From contig UQYV01000069.1 of assembly GCA_900545245.1 (NCBI GenBank), positions 1 to 6,502 on the forward strand: a stretch of 6,502 nt of DNA, given 5' to 3'. Source of the DNA: an uncultured Bacteroidales bacterium. GTDB lineage: Bacteria > Bacteroidota > Bacteroidia > Bacteroidales > UBA932. Each line of letters starts with the position of its first letter. Positions within the stretch are counted from its first letter, which is position 1. The translations under genes and the position numbers were made by a program. Positions 6,420 to 6,502 of this stretch are shown here, one piece after another. The notes under the pieces are model-generated. The model saw only the letters and a list, made by a program, of their open reading frames with translations, was not told where the DNA came from and did not search any database.

Positions 6420-6451
6420 CAGCAAGGATTAACGTGTAACATTCTAAGAAT

Positions 6452-6502
6452 ATGGCAATACCTTCAGAAAAACTTGCACAGTCTCTTGACGTCTTAAGAC
6501 AG
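6452..6502 (+). CDS. Start of a gene cut by the window edge, possibly Fic-like
   Basis: Only 17 codons are present, from the ATG at 6452 to the window end, reading Met-Ala-Ile-Pro-Ser-Glu-Lys-Leu-Ala and so on to Arg-Gln. The good promoter just upstream and the A/T-rich, Shine-Dalgarno-free leader support a real start. The opening residues resemble the N-terminus of a group of Bacteroidota Fic-domain proteins as I remember it. Fic enzymes transfer AMP or similar groups to protein targets, but the catalytic motif would lie far beyond this window. The family suggestion is weak; the existence of a gene start is fairly strong. Confidence 0.6.
   Translation, partial: MAIPSEKLAQSLDVLRQ

Overview
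The window looks like chromosomal DNA of a member of the order Bacteroidales (phylum Bacteroidota). Three things point there. Two promoters fit the Bacteroidota TTTG / TAnnTTTG pattern. Most starts lack a Shine-Dalgarno sequence and sit in A/T-rich leaders. The proteins are of types common in that group: a signal-peptide protein with a 'SNGDEI...AKVLEV' repeat-like domain, an 'SPRRWGKTS' archaeal-type AAA+ ATPase, and a MutS with GPNMAGKS and a C-terminal QLSFF. I cannot name the genus.

Layout. (1) 72-1577: two plus-strand genes 12 nt apart, probably one transcript. The first encodes an exported or membrane protein of unknown function with a GLGQ-containing hydrophobic region. The second encodes a phospholipase D-like protein with one HKD-type half-site and two C-terminal zinc ribbons, the second lacking a cysteine. 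A stem with a short T-run follows. (2) 1578-2297: about 720 nt without an intact gene. It is not empty. On the minus strand it holds the decayed C-terminal end of what looks like a type III restriction (Res)-type helicase/nuclease, with one frameshift and a lost 5' part. There is also a second short minus-strand open stretch. Just beyond the helicase breakpoint lies a pair of 13-bp direct repeats 32 bp apart, then a 9-bp palindrome overlapping a good promoter. (3) 2298-3428: a single AAA+ ATPase with a C-terminal winged-helix region, driven by that promoter. (4) 3630-6260: complete mutS, with its own leader and a true Shine-Dalgarno sequence. (5) 6261-6502: a possible trailer hairpin, a near-perfect promoter, and the first 17 codons of another gene, possibly Fic-like.

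Interpretation. mutS is the conserved anchor. The region to its left reads as a small accessory islet: an orphan ATPase with a palindromic promoter, a PLD/zinc-ribbon protein, and the wreck of a restriction-type helicase. Its codons are visibly A/T-richer than those of mutS. The best candidates for something undescribed are the promoter-overlapping palindrome plus upstream repeats in front of the ATPase/winged-helix gene, and the membrane protein/PLD pair. Neither can be proved to be a defence system from this window alone.
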